The notes under the pieces were generated by a model. That model was not told the origin of the DNA and did no database searches. It saw nothing but the letters and a program-made list of their open reading frames with translations. This document shows, piece by piece, positions 1 through 8,747 of a stretch of 64,000 nt of DNA. The position numbers and the translations under genes are program-made. Location: contig NC_135133.1 in NCBI RefSeq assembly GCF_050908995.1, positions 9,342,001-9,406,000 of the forward strand, written 5' to 3'. Position 1 is the stretch's first letter. Each line of letters begins with the position of its first letter. The DNA comes from Andrena cerasifolii (taxonomy: Eukaryota > Arthropoda > Insecta > Hymenoptera > Andrenidae).

Positions 1-166
1 TATTAGTAAAGGGAATAATTTTATTGTGCAACATGTTGGATGAAATTAGTCGTTTTAGATTTTATGTTTCCGGTAAGATTTAATATTAATTCCTACCACT
101 CGTAGCACTGTAATCTTATTTTAGAATCAGTCGGTAACGTTGGGTGCGACACGAGAAGCGGCCAAT
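1..166 (-). repeat. Dispersed repeat copy, cut by window start
   Basis: The reverse complement of this stretch resembles about 27,445-27,640, with shared blocks such as GCTACGAGTGGTAG and CACCCAACGTTA in the same order. I judge the two copies about 80% alike by eye. It is probably part of a transposon family whose other end lies outside the window. No coding capacity is seen. Confidence 0.65.
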
Positions 167-828
167 TCAGCAACTACCTACTCTGAAATCTGTTGAAATG
201 CTGTGCGTGTGTGCGTGCTTGTATATGTGTGACATGTTTAGAGATTAAAGTGTGCCAATGCGATGTAACTAATCTCACATACTGTAACTAGAGCGATTAT
301 TAATCGTGTATATTTCTGCTTTACAGGTAAGGAATTTTCACATAAAAGACGTTAAACCGGCTGCATTTTCGACTGGGTTCATTGATATGAAATTTGCACA
401 AGATACTGCTTCAGCCGAACCCAGACCTAACCCAGACCTTTTTTTTTTTTTTACGTGGAGAAATCCCTAACGGATACCCCTACCCCTCACCTAGACCTTT
501 TTTTTTTTTTATTTCGTGGAGAAATCCCTAACGGATACCCCTAACCTTCCCCTAACCCAGACCTAACCCAGTTACACTTGTAACATTTCATTGTATTGCA
601 TTTCACTTATTTGAATAAATTGCAGTTAAGTGGTAAAAGAGTTTTTTTATTTAACGAGCACTACTTACTCCTTCCTATTCCAAATCACATATAAAAGATA
701 TGCTAAAAAGAACACCTAAAAAGATCCTTCCACGCAGAGTGGTTTTAAAAATCTTCGCATTAAAGCACTACTTTAAATATGCCATTCAATACTCTCAAAC
801 TCTATCGACTTTCGTTCAAGGCTTCTAC
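167..828. other. Non-coding, short duplicated T-tract region
   Basis: No supported gene. Around 430-545 a block of about 60 bp occurs twice: a run of T followed by GTGGAGAAATCCCTAACGG and a CCTAACC-rich tail. This is a local tandem duplication. The CCTAACC text recalls, but does not match, the insect telomere unit CCTAA. Confidence 0.5.
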
Positions 829-2048
829 TTCTCTTCAGAGACATTATTTTGCGCTACCTCTTTCCACGTCATGTTATCCTGTTACGAAGTCTGATTTTAG
901 AGATATCTGAAAATTTTCGCCAGATTTTGGCCCAGGTATCAGGAGAACATGTAGCGAAAAGAGGTATTCTGAATTTCAGCTTCGAAGGCATCCTCGATTC
1001 TTTCTCCGAAGACGTTACGTAGTGCCACCTCTTTCGACGGCATGTTCTCCTGTTACAAAGCCCAATTTTGTGCATTCTGAAAATTTTTGCCAGATTTTGG
1101 CCCAGGTATCAGGAGAACATGAAGCGAAAAGAGGTATCCTAAATTTCAGCGAAACTTCTGCTTCGAATAGTTCTGCGTCTTCGATTCACTTTCCGGAGAC
1201 ATTACTTTGCGCCACCTTCTTCGAAGTCATGTTATCCTGTTACGAACCCCAAATTTTGTGCGTTCTGATAATTTATGCCAGGTTTTGGCCAATATGTATC
1301 AGGAGAACATGAAGCGAAAAGAGGTATTCTGAATTTCAGCTGCGAAGGCATCCTCGATTCTCTCTCCGGAGACATTACTTAGTGCCACCTCTTTCGACAT
1401 CATGTTCTCCTGTTACAAAGCCCAATTCTGTGCATTCTGAAAATTTTTGCCAGATTTTGGCCCAGGTATCAGGAGAACATGAAGCGAAAAGAGGTATCCT
1501 AAATTTCAGCGAAACATCTGCTTCGAATAGTTCTGCGTCTTCGATTCGCTTTCCGGAGACATTACTTTGCGCCACCTTCTTCGAAGTCATGTTATCCTGT
1601 TACGAAGCCCAAATTTTGTGCGTTCTGATAATTTATGCCAGGTTTTGGCCAATATGTATCAGGAGAACATGAAGCGAAAAGAGGTATTCTGAATTTCAGC
1701 TGCGAAGGCATCCTCGATTCTCTCTCCGGAGACGTTACTTAGTGCCACCTCTTTCGACATCATGTTCTCCTGTTACAAAGCCCAATTTTGTGCATTCTGA
1801 AAATTTTTGCCAGATTTTGGCCCAGGTATCAGGAGAACATGAAGCGAAAAGAGGTATTCTGAATTTCAGCTTCGAAGGCATCCTCGATTCTCTCTCCGGA
1901 GACGTTACTTAGTGCCACCTCTTTCGACATCATGTTCTCCTGTTACAAAGCCCAATTTTGTGCATTCTGAAAATTTTTGCCAGATTTTGGCCCAGGTATC
2001 AGGAGAGCATGAAGCGAAAAGAGGTATTCTGAATTTCAGTTTCAAAGG
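829..2048. repeat. Satellite array, ~170-190 bp units in 360 bp dimers
   Basis: Seven copies of a unit marked by GCCAGATTTTGGCCCAGG (or a variant) start near 919, 1089, 1277, 1449, 1637, 1809 and 1979. The spacing is 170, 188, 172, 188, 172 and 170, and 1089/1449/1809 and 1277/1637 are each exactly 360 apart, so the middle of the array is organised as dimers. Most units contain CATGTTCTCCTG followed about 57 bases later by its exact inverse CAGGAGAACATG (for example 1041-1052 and 1110-1121). The small open frames inside it are by-products of the repeat. Confidence 0.9.
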
Positions 2049-3457
2049 CGTCACCTTTAAAGTTGCGAATTGAAGCTGCAAAGGTTTGGAATTTGGATAG
2101 GAATATGTAAAAGGTATTTCTAAATAATAATACAGTTCTTTTCAAGTTTTTCCCACTTTATTTGCAGAAAAGGCTTTTACAGTGTTACAATAAATTAATA
2201 TAAGTATGTAGAAATGAATGCTGATTAATATTGTATTATTATTAAGTATAAAATATATAATTTCACTTCATTTTATGTATAAAATCACTATCAGCTTTCC
2301 ATCATTTGTCTCACTTAAAGTTCCTCAATCCTGTCTACCGAGAAATGTTCCCAAGGTTAATCTGTAACAAGAAGAAAATATTTTTAGCAATCTGATTTGT
2401 CTATTATAGAAAATACAACAAATAGATTTGTCTATTATAGAAAATACAACAAATAGATTTGTCTATTATAGAAAATACAACAAATAGATTTGTCTATTAT
2501 AGAAAATACAACTAATTTCAGGCAAAACATATAAAGAATATAATTATCTTCCTAATTTAAGACAATTCCCCTTTATTTCATGTGTCCTTGAACCGAATTC
2601 GACTCACGATGAATCATTCGAAAGCTTATTAAAAGAGAAACATTTGTGGCAATTTTCAACTTCGTATCTCCACCAGGACGGTAGTAAAGGGCAAAAATAG
2701 GAAATCAGGTTTTTGTTGAATTTCTCCTATACTAGGGAATGAAAAATTTTGAAAAAAATCAGAGACATTTCTGTTATCGGGGCACATATTAGAGAATTGT
2801 TTCAGATTTTTAAATTGAAAAACCAAGCCGTGAAAAATAAAAAACGCCAAAAAATGCTGAAAAATGCCGATTGTGTATCGAAGCAGGCTTGGCACTATAA
2901 TTATATTTTTACTGTAAGTACGTATGATTGTTACTATTGTCCTGAATTTTTTTCAGATTTTTCAATTCGGTGCGCCCCAGTTAAAAAAATTAAAAACCGA
3001 TTTTTTCGTCGTTTTTCCGTGTCAGAGTAACTTATACGTCGAATTGCTTCATGAAATAAGTGTTTTATGCGATCTTCAATGTTTATACGTACAGCAAAAC
3101 ATCATAGGAATTAAAGAAACTGAAAAAACCTAATCATTTGCCTTAAAGTTACAAATAAGAGGCGCAGGCCTTTCAAGAGGCGTTCGAAAATTCTGCGTCT
3201 CTTCGTTAAACAGTCACTGTCTCGAAATATCTACGCCACTTCTCGCTCTTTGATTTGCTCTCCGGAGACGTTACTTTGTGCCATCTCTTTCGACGGTGAA
3301 GCTATCGACAGCTATCGCTTCAGTTTTGCTATGAATCTACGTTGGCAGTCCTCCCGAGAAGGCGCCATCTCGTATCTACTACCTCAACTAAATTTGTCAC
3401 GTGACTTGCTATGTATTATCGCCAATATGGCGGAACTCTGATTTGGGAATGTAGTCA
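2049..3457. other. AT-rich non-coding stretch with repeat remnants
   Basis: No gene supported. It contains the 31 bp tandem repeat at 2395-2512, AT-rich sequence at 2650-3130 with partly inverted A- and T-rich blocks that look like an old transposon, and at about 3249-3296 a single diverged piece of the upstream satellite (CTCTCCGGAGACGTTACTT...). Confidence 0.5.
2395..2512. repeat. 31 bp tandem repeat, about 4 copies
   Basis: The unit ATTTGTCTATTATAGAAAAT plus ACAACAAATAG repeats with starts at 2395, 2426, 2457 and 2488. The copies are nearly identical, so the array is recent. Confidence 0.95.
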
Positions 3458-3770
3458 CGATTTTTCGTTTTTCGTTTTTATATGAGCAGATTTTGGCCTG
3501 GGAGAGGTCTCATTCGAAAGAAGAAGATTCAATGCGGAGCGCTCTGCTCACCGTTTGAGTCACAAAACTCTTTTAGTGACCTAAAAATGCTTGGATTCTG
3601 CGGGTATATTTTGTCGACTTTTGCTTTACTTTGGACACTGATATTATTACATATCAACACAATCTCGTTGAACCATGAGCAGAGCGCTCCGCATTGAACC
3701 TTCCTCTTTCGAATGAGACCTCGCCCAGCCCCAAATCTGCTCATATAAGGACGAAAAACGAAAAATCCCG
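3458..3770. mobile_element. Foldback (inverted-repeat) element, ~310 bp
   Basis: Two arms of about 90-100 bp are inverted copies. The left arm (3458-3548) has TATATGAGCAGATTTTGG then GGTCTCATTCGAAAG then AATGCGGAGCGCTCTGCTCA, and the right arm (about 3672-3770) carries the same blocks in reverse complement. The arms differ at a few positions. Open frames on both strands are mirror products of the palindrome. Confidence 0.85.
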
Positions 3771-4716
3771 AACCCATGTTTCGGGCCAGATTGTGTCGGT
3801 ATACAGCGCGCTGCATTACCCGTGTCTACCCCCTTAAGTTACAAATTAGGGACCATTAGGGACGTTCATACTGAATACTTTTATGGGTATTTAGGAAAAT
3901 TAACAGAGTCAGATTCTATTAATATGATATGAATATTTAATCGAGAATTTTGATATTAGAAGAGAGTGAGAGCAATTCCATTCACACACATATGTTCGCG
4001 ATCAACTCGGAAGGGTTGTGTAGTGAAGGTCAGTGAACAGAAAGTAGTGTTAGCTAACCTACAATAGTTTGGGCAATAGGTCAACAATACACAGAAATTA
4101 ATTTTTCTAGACACTTATTTAACGCAATATTTCAGTAAATAACAGTGTACGTATTATTATCTTGACTCAGTAAGCGACTTGATATATTCATTGAATAATG
4201 TCATTAAGTTTTATCATTTTTTAATTCGTAATATATCTCCTTGTCATATAAGAAGGAACCCGTTTCACGCGTGTAGAATGAGCTCATTGGCTCCGAGGGA
4301 GCATTGGTTGGGGTATAGCCAATAGTAGCTTGTTCCGGCACCAATGAGCGCCAACATGTGCAGAGCAGGTCTGAACTCGTCGGTCGGCGGGTTCCTTCTT
4401 ATATGAAGAGCGAGAAAGGCGGTTAAAAATGAACTTGTTCGATCGATTAATTGTAAATGACGGAAGTTAAGGATTTATTTCTCTAAATATCTTAATTAAG
4501 AAGCGAAGGATTCTTAATCATTACAATATTTGCATAGGTGTTCTCCGTTTTACAGGGGAAACAACAAATGTATCAATACAATTATTCTGGATTAATATTA
4601 AAAGCAATGAAGGAAGCAAAAACTTATGTCCAGGATTAATTTTGGATTTAGATTTTCTAAAGCGCAAATTAACCATTTAATAACTTGCCTTGCAACACGC
4701 ATTGTGGATAAAAGAT
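3771..4716. other. Upstream region of the DHHC gene
   Basis: No coding sequence seen. It includes the inverted-repeat segment at 4245-4405 and about 300 bp of AT-rich leader before the ATG at 4717. Confidence 0.5.
4245..4405. promoter_or_regulatory. Nested inverted repeat with CCAAT boxes upstream of the DHHC gene
   Basis: CATATAAGAAGGAACCCG at 4245-4262 is repeated as its exact inverse at 4388-4405 (18/18). Inside lies a second inverted pair, GCTCATTGG and CCAATGAGC. The enclosed DNA is GC-richer than its surroundings and has three CCAAT/ATTGG boxes. It may be a small MITE or a promoter element; no target-site duplication is clear. Confidence 0.5.
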
Positions 4717-5523
4717 ATGAAAGCACTTCCTAAAAGTGTCGCAAAGTTTTGCCCGTTAATCGCTCTACTGTACAGCTTCGCCGTTATCGTTCTAACAGCA
4801 TTTATCAATGAGAAAGTCACTCCAGTCTTCTTATTCTTTTCCATTCAAGCGTATTTGAATTGGTACTCTGCGTATAATATAAGTCGATGTGCCGCAGTCA
4901 TGGAAATTAAAGCGGCGGCGATGAAATTAATGTATAATAAAGTAGCGACGAACGTGGAATATAAATACTGGTACTGTGAGAAATGTTTAAAGTATACATG
5001 CAAGCCGACGCAGCATTGTATCTTTTGCAGAAAGTGTTTCCATTTTCGAGATCATCATTGCTTTTTCTTAGGCGCTTGTATATTGAGGCAGAACATAGGC
5101 AATTTCATTCTATTTTGTTTTTACACATCGCTGACGTGTATGTATTCCTTGTGCACCCTCGGACCATATTTGTATGAGAATATTAATAGTGCTGTAAGAA
5201 CAGATACAGACTCTTTTAACATATTCCTCAACTTCTGCTTTCCTGTCGCTCTCGTCAAATTATTACATTCCAGAGAAAAGACTTTTATACTACTCGTGAC
5301 GATGTTCGACGTACTGGTTTCACTTTTATGCATTTGCATGGTATATGGAACGTGGAAACTGCACAGTTGTATAGCGGGTAAACAGCGATATGCGAACGTA
5401 TCAGGGAAACAAAGTTTGAGGGACATCTTTGGGAGTTATGGTATATTGAATATAATATTCCCATACAATGGTCTTGCAGGAACTAGAGATCTCAATGGAA
5501 AATATGAATTAAAAGAGGTGTGA
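4717..5523 (+). CDS. DHHC palmitoyltransferase, ZDHHC24-like
   Basis: This is a multipass membrane enzyme that transfers palmitate to cysteines of client proteins, usually at the Golgi or ER. The reading frame is intronless and encodes 268 residues from the ATG at 4717; it is open a little further upstream but has no earlier ATG. A cysteine-rich domain spans residues 87-121, with Cx2C, HC, Cx2C spacing and the catalytic tetrad DHHC at 112-115, followed by an NxGNF block (126-130) typical of the family. Hydrophobic segments lie at about 10-30, 35-55, 125-150 and 190-212, with possibly another at 167-185, flanking the domain as in other DHHC proteins. The W that usually follows DHHC is replaced by FF, a divergence also seen in ZDHHC24-type members. 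The gene converges on SDF2, and AATAAA lies at 5610. The lack of introns could mean a retrocopy, but all zinc ligands and the catalytic Cys are intact. Confidence 0.85.
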   Translation: MKALPKSVAKFCPLIALLYSFAVIVLTAFINEKVTPVFLFFSIQAYLNWYSAYNISRCAAVMEIKAAAMKLMYNKVATNVEYKYWYCEKCLKYTCKPTQHCIFCRKCFHFRDHHCFFLGACILRQNIGNFILFCFYTSLTCMYSLCTLGPYLYENINSAVRTDTDSFNIFLNFCFPVALVKLLHSREKTFILLVTMFDVLVSLLCICMVYGTWKLHSCIAGKQRYANVSGKQSLRDIFGSYGILNIIFPYNGLAGTRDLNGKYELKEV

Positions 5524-6187
5524 ATGTAGGCTTAGAACTTGTGCGTTTATATACAGAAAAATGGAAACACTGAATGACTTTCCTTATACAGTAGCAATAA
5601 CCATAAAGTAATAAATTAAATACACGAGAATGTGCTCATACACTTTTATACATATCTGTACATATACAATGCTAAATGCGAATTTCTCAGTTATCATAAG
5701 TGGTATTATATTGTAATAAATATTACACGTGTTCGATACATTTACTCATTTATACACTAGACCAAACAGAATCGTTCTGCAGTCTCCGAAATTTTTAGAA
5801 ATTCATTGGAGAAGTTTGCAAACATGTAAGATGAAAGAAATTTTCATTATTACATTCACATTCAGGATAGAAACTGTATCAGGGATATAGTTATTCACAA
5901 CTTCGCTTGCCTTTTATCCAGATGATACGAATTTTTTGCTCTCGAAAGTTTATCTTATGTATTACTATATTGGAAGATTTATTCCTCCACTAATTTTTGA
6001 TGTATCAAATTCATTTACGTACTTTTTTAAGGAAAATCCTTCTTTGTAGAAATATAGAACAATCAGATACTGATCTGTAAAGAAATTTAAAACCGAATTA
6101 ATAAAGAATTTCTGTTACACGTAACGTACGATCGAGTTCTATTGAAAATTATTTACCATAACAAATTCTATGTCTAAGGAATCCGTT
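5524..6187. other. Convergent 3' ends of the DHHC gene and SDF2
   Basis: AT-rich 3' flanking DNA with AATAAA at 5610-5615 for the plus-strand gene. No other gene is seen. Confidence 0.5.
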
Positions 6188-7358
6188 TTACAATTCTGTA
6201 TGTGCATGATGCTGGGCTTTAAAGTCATTTGGGTGAATAAATACTCCTTCCGTTGTTACCCATTCGACGTGCGGACTAGTAGAAGAATATTCACCCACCA
6301 CTTCTGTTTGACCAGTAATCAGATTACTGTAAACTCTTCCACTTACTGCTAAATATCTGTGAAATAAAAGCACTTTTAAGAATCAAGGAGATACGTTCTT
6401 GCATCTTGTTACAATGCAGATCTGCGAGTAACTTACGTGTCTGTATCTACATGCTTGAACATAACAGGTTCGTCTCTTGTCCAAAAGTCGGTCTCGCATA
6501 TTAGAAGCCAATTGTCTCCGTTATCGCCCTCTCCTTTGCTATCTCCATAAGCAGATACTTCTAACTTTCCACTGAGCGGCGAACTAACACGGTGGGAATG
6601 GAGATTCTTTTTCGTCGCCACATGCTCCAATCTTAAGGTATCTCCGCACTTGATCGGCTCCCTAGCGCAGCGTTAAAACTTTGCATTTTGCAAGAAATAG
6701 AAAAATACTTGATAGATTAACACAACGAGTTACATACCCCCTATTGCATTGTTTCTTCGTAGCAGCTTTAACAAGCCAATAAGAATTTCCATCTTCCTTC
6801 GCCGATGTCCCTGTTACCGACTGTTGGCCACTACCGCTTCCATACTTTATATCGTGCGAATGCAATCTGACTTTGTAGTCTACGTTCATCAATTTCAATA
6901 CAGAGCTGCACGTCACATACTGCGTTCCTTTCGCTGCACAAAGAATACATATTTTAATGCACATAAATGCCTTGTTTAAAGACCTTGCAGAGGAAGCTAT
7001 CAATAAGATTTACGTAACGCTGACTATCAAAGTGCTTTACCCCTAATCTCGTTCTATACTACAATTTAAGCGACTAGTATTACAATAAAGTTTTTAATAA
7101 TATAGGTTAGTAGATGCAGGTGCTAATGATATTAACAATATTTTGCAGTAGTGAGATGCAAGAGCCTCGTAAAACAGAGAATATAGTATTATGTTTGATG
7201 CAAGTGGAAAATTGACGTTTCAAAATACACAATGATCAACTTGACACTTGACGCACGATTGATAGTAAGAATATCAGTTTACCTTTAGCAGAGCTTGTCC
7301 AAAGCGCGAGTATCGTGAAAATCAGGAATGGGAATAAGTAGGACAGATTCTCTCTCAT
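6188..7358 (-). CDS. SDF2: Stromal cell-derived factor 2 (MIR-domain ER protein)
   Basis: SDF2 is a soluble ER-lumen protein that works with BiP and an ERdj3-type J protein in folding and quality control. Four minus-strand exons join in phase: 7283-7358, 6738-6933, 6437-6661 and 6188-6356, giving 221 residues, close to vertebrate SDF2L1. Exon 1 encodes a hydrophobic signal peptide (starting MRENLSYLFP, cleavage near AKA). Three MIR repeats follow, recognisable from VRLHSHDIKYGSGSGQQSVT, NLHSHRVSSPLSGKLEVSA and YLAVSGRVYSNLITGQTEV. The C-terminus HTEL is a KDEL-type retrieval signal. All introns have GT-AG ends. An imperfect ER-stress motif lies about 80-100 bp upstream. The identification is very secure. 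Confidence 0.94.
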
Positions 7359-7436
7359 GTTTGAAATAATAATAAAACGTTTAATTTGCGAAGAAGCAGA
7401 AGCTGAATGCGCGATGCACGTGCATGCATCTGTATA

Positions 7437-7455
7437 CGTGTTAGATTCCTATTGG
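7437..7455 (-). promoter_or_regulatory. Imperfect ER stress response element upstream of SDF2
   Basis: Read on the minus strand this is CCAAT, nine bases, then ACACG. The consensus ERSE is CCAAT-N9-CCACG, so one base differs. It lies 79-97 bp upstream of the SDF2 ATG. SDF2-type genes are known unfolded-protein-response targets in other organisms; use of this site is inferred. Confidence 0.4.
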
Positions 7456-7621
7456 TGTAACATGGCTATCTCAGTGGTGCTCAATTCTGACGATCTCGAG
7501 TTACAATTTTTATGACTTACAGATTGCATTTGTAATTACACCAATGAGGAAGGAAATAGCAACAATGTGAACTGTAAATGCAGGGATAATATACTATATG
7601 GGGGAAATAAAAATTAAAAAA

Positions 7622-7857
7622 AAAAAATTAATACCGACTTCAAAATAATAAAAATGCACTAAAAAGTAAAAAATAATTTAATCCCTTATTTAGTCTACGA
7701 CTCCCATATTTTTTAAGTCGGCATCTCATCATTTGCACTGTGTAAGTCTGGCGCCGACTTAAAAAATGTGAGAGTCGTAGATTAAATAAGGGATTAAATT
7801 ATTTTTTACTTTTTAGTGCATTTTTATTTTTTTGAAGTACCGGTTTTAATTTTTTAT
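7622..7857. mobile_element. AT-rich foldback element, ~236 bp
   Basis: Arms of about 100 bp (7622-7722 and 7753-7857) are near-perfect inverses, sharing AAAAATGCACTAAAAAGTAA and AATTTAATCCCTTATTTA, separated by a loop of about 30 bp. No coding sequence. It is probably a non-autonomous DNA transposon that would extrude as a hairpin. Confidence 0.85.
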
Positions 7858-8447
7858 TTTAAAATCGATTAAAAGTGCAGAACATTACCAAACTGATGTC
7901 ACATTCATATTTATTATGTAAATATTTTATAAAACAATGTTTTTCATTTTATTTAAAAAATGGAGTAAATTATTAGACTAAGCATTTATCGGTTACATCA
8001 AAAAGACGCAACCGTGTACTCAGAATCAATTTAATATAGTTTATTTTGTAGAATTGCACTTGAAAAGATGGATTGCAATCGAATACATGAATTAAAAAAA
8101 TAACTACTTTGATATAGACAGATTGTACGACGACGACGCAAGTATCTAAATTTTTTTCTGCGTAATAAAAAGTTTCTTATCCGTATTCGCTTAGTTGATA
8201 TTTGTGTTCCGATATTACATAACTTTCAGCGTGAAAAATATTCTTTAAAAGTCATATAATCAATGCATAATGTACATGTTTGATCATCGAGTGGTAGGAA
8301 TGAAATGTTTTACGAGCGGGCATTCGCGTCTGCCTTCTTATTTAAACGATTCTAATTTAATTGTACAAATGTATCGAGGAACTGTCCAAGCATTCTCAAA
8401 ATACACTGGTGTAGTGCTTTAATCGTCAGCGAAGATGAATATGCTGA

Positions 8448-8627
8448 TTAGTATTCAATAGCTTTCGGACGGGTCTTCGTGTACACATACGCCGCTATTA
8501 CAACGAATATCGCAACGATTGTGGGTAACACAACTGTGAAGACGCGCTGTTTGTTCTCCATAAATTCCTTTTTCCTCTCTTTCTTCTGTTTGTTCGTCTC
8601 TTTCGTCTTTCCCCTCAACTGACGCAT
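8448..8627 (-). CDS. SMCO4: SMCO4-like small single-pass membrane protein
   Basis: A 59-residue protein, the same length as vertebrate SMCO4 (single-pass membrane and coiled-coil domain-containing 4). It starts MRQLRGKTKE and continues with a strongly basic, Lys/Glu-rich helix (residues 5-27), then a hydrophobic membrane span TVVLPTIVAIFVVIAAYVY (31-49) and a short tail with TRP. The MRQL(K/R)GK start, the TVVLPT block and the TRP tail match the family. A splice acceptor (CTTTCCTTCCAG) ends at 8635, seven bases before the ATG, so the 5' UTR lies on at least one upstream exon I could not place. Molecular function is unknown in the family. Confidence 0.87.
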   Translation of the reverse strand: MRQLRGKTKETNKQKKERKKEFMENKQRVFTVVLPTIVAIFVVIAAYVYTKTRPKAIEY

Positions 8628-8633
8628 CTTCTT

Positions 8634-8694
8634 GCTGGAAGGAAAGAAATAAGTTAACAGTTATTTATTATCGCAACAAGCTTGAGCATAATTT

Positions 8695-8747
<53 letters not shown>

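Larger units (their letters stand above)
7359..8447. other. SDF2 promoter side and SMCO4 3' flank
   Basis: No gene seen. It holds the SDF2 upstream region (ERSE-like motif at 7437-7455, CACGTG at 7418-7423) and the AT-rich foldback at 7622-7857. Sequence from 7860 to 8447 is AT-rich, probably SMCO4 3' UTR plus spacer. Confidence 0.5.

Noticed and set aside
430..570. CCTAACC-rich sequence as interstitial telomere repeat
   Set aside because: Units are irregular (CCTAACCCAGA), not the insect (CCTAA)n, and part of a 60 bp duplication with T tracts.
1022..1672. Two nearly identical 96-codon frames
   Set aside because: They are copies of the satellite repeat read in the same frame, not genes.
3529..3816. 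Paired open frames on opposite strands at 3.5-3.8 kb
   Set aside because: They are mirror images produced by the foldback element.
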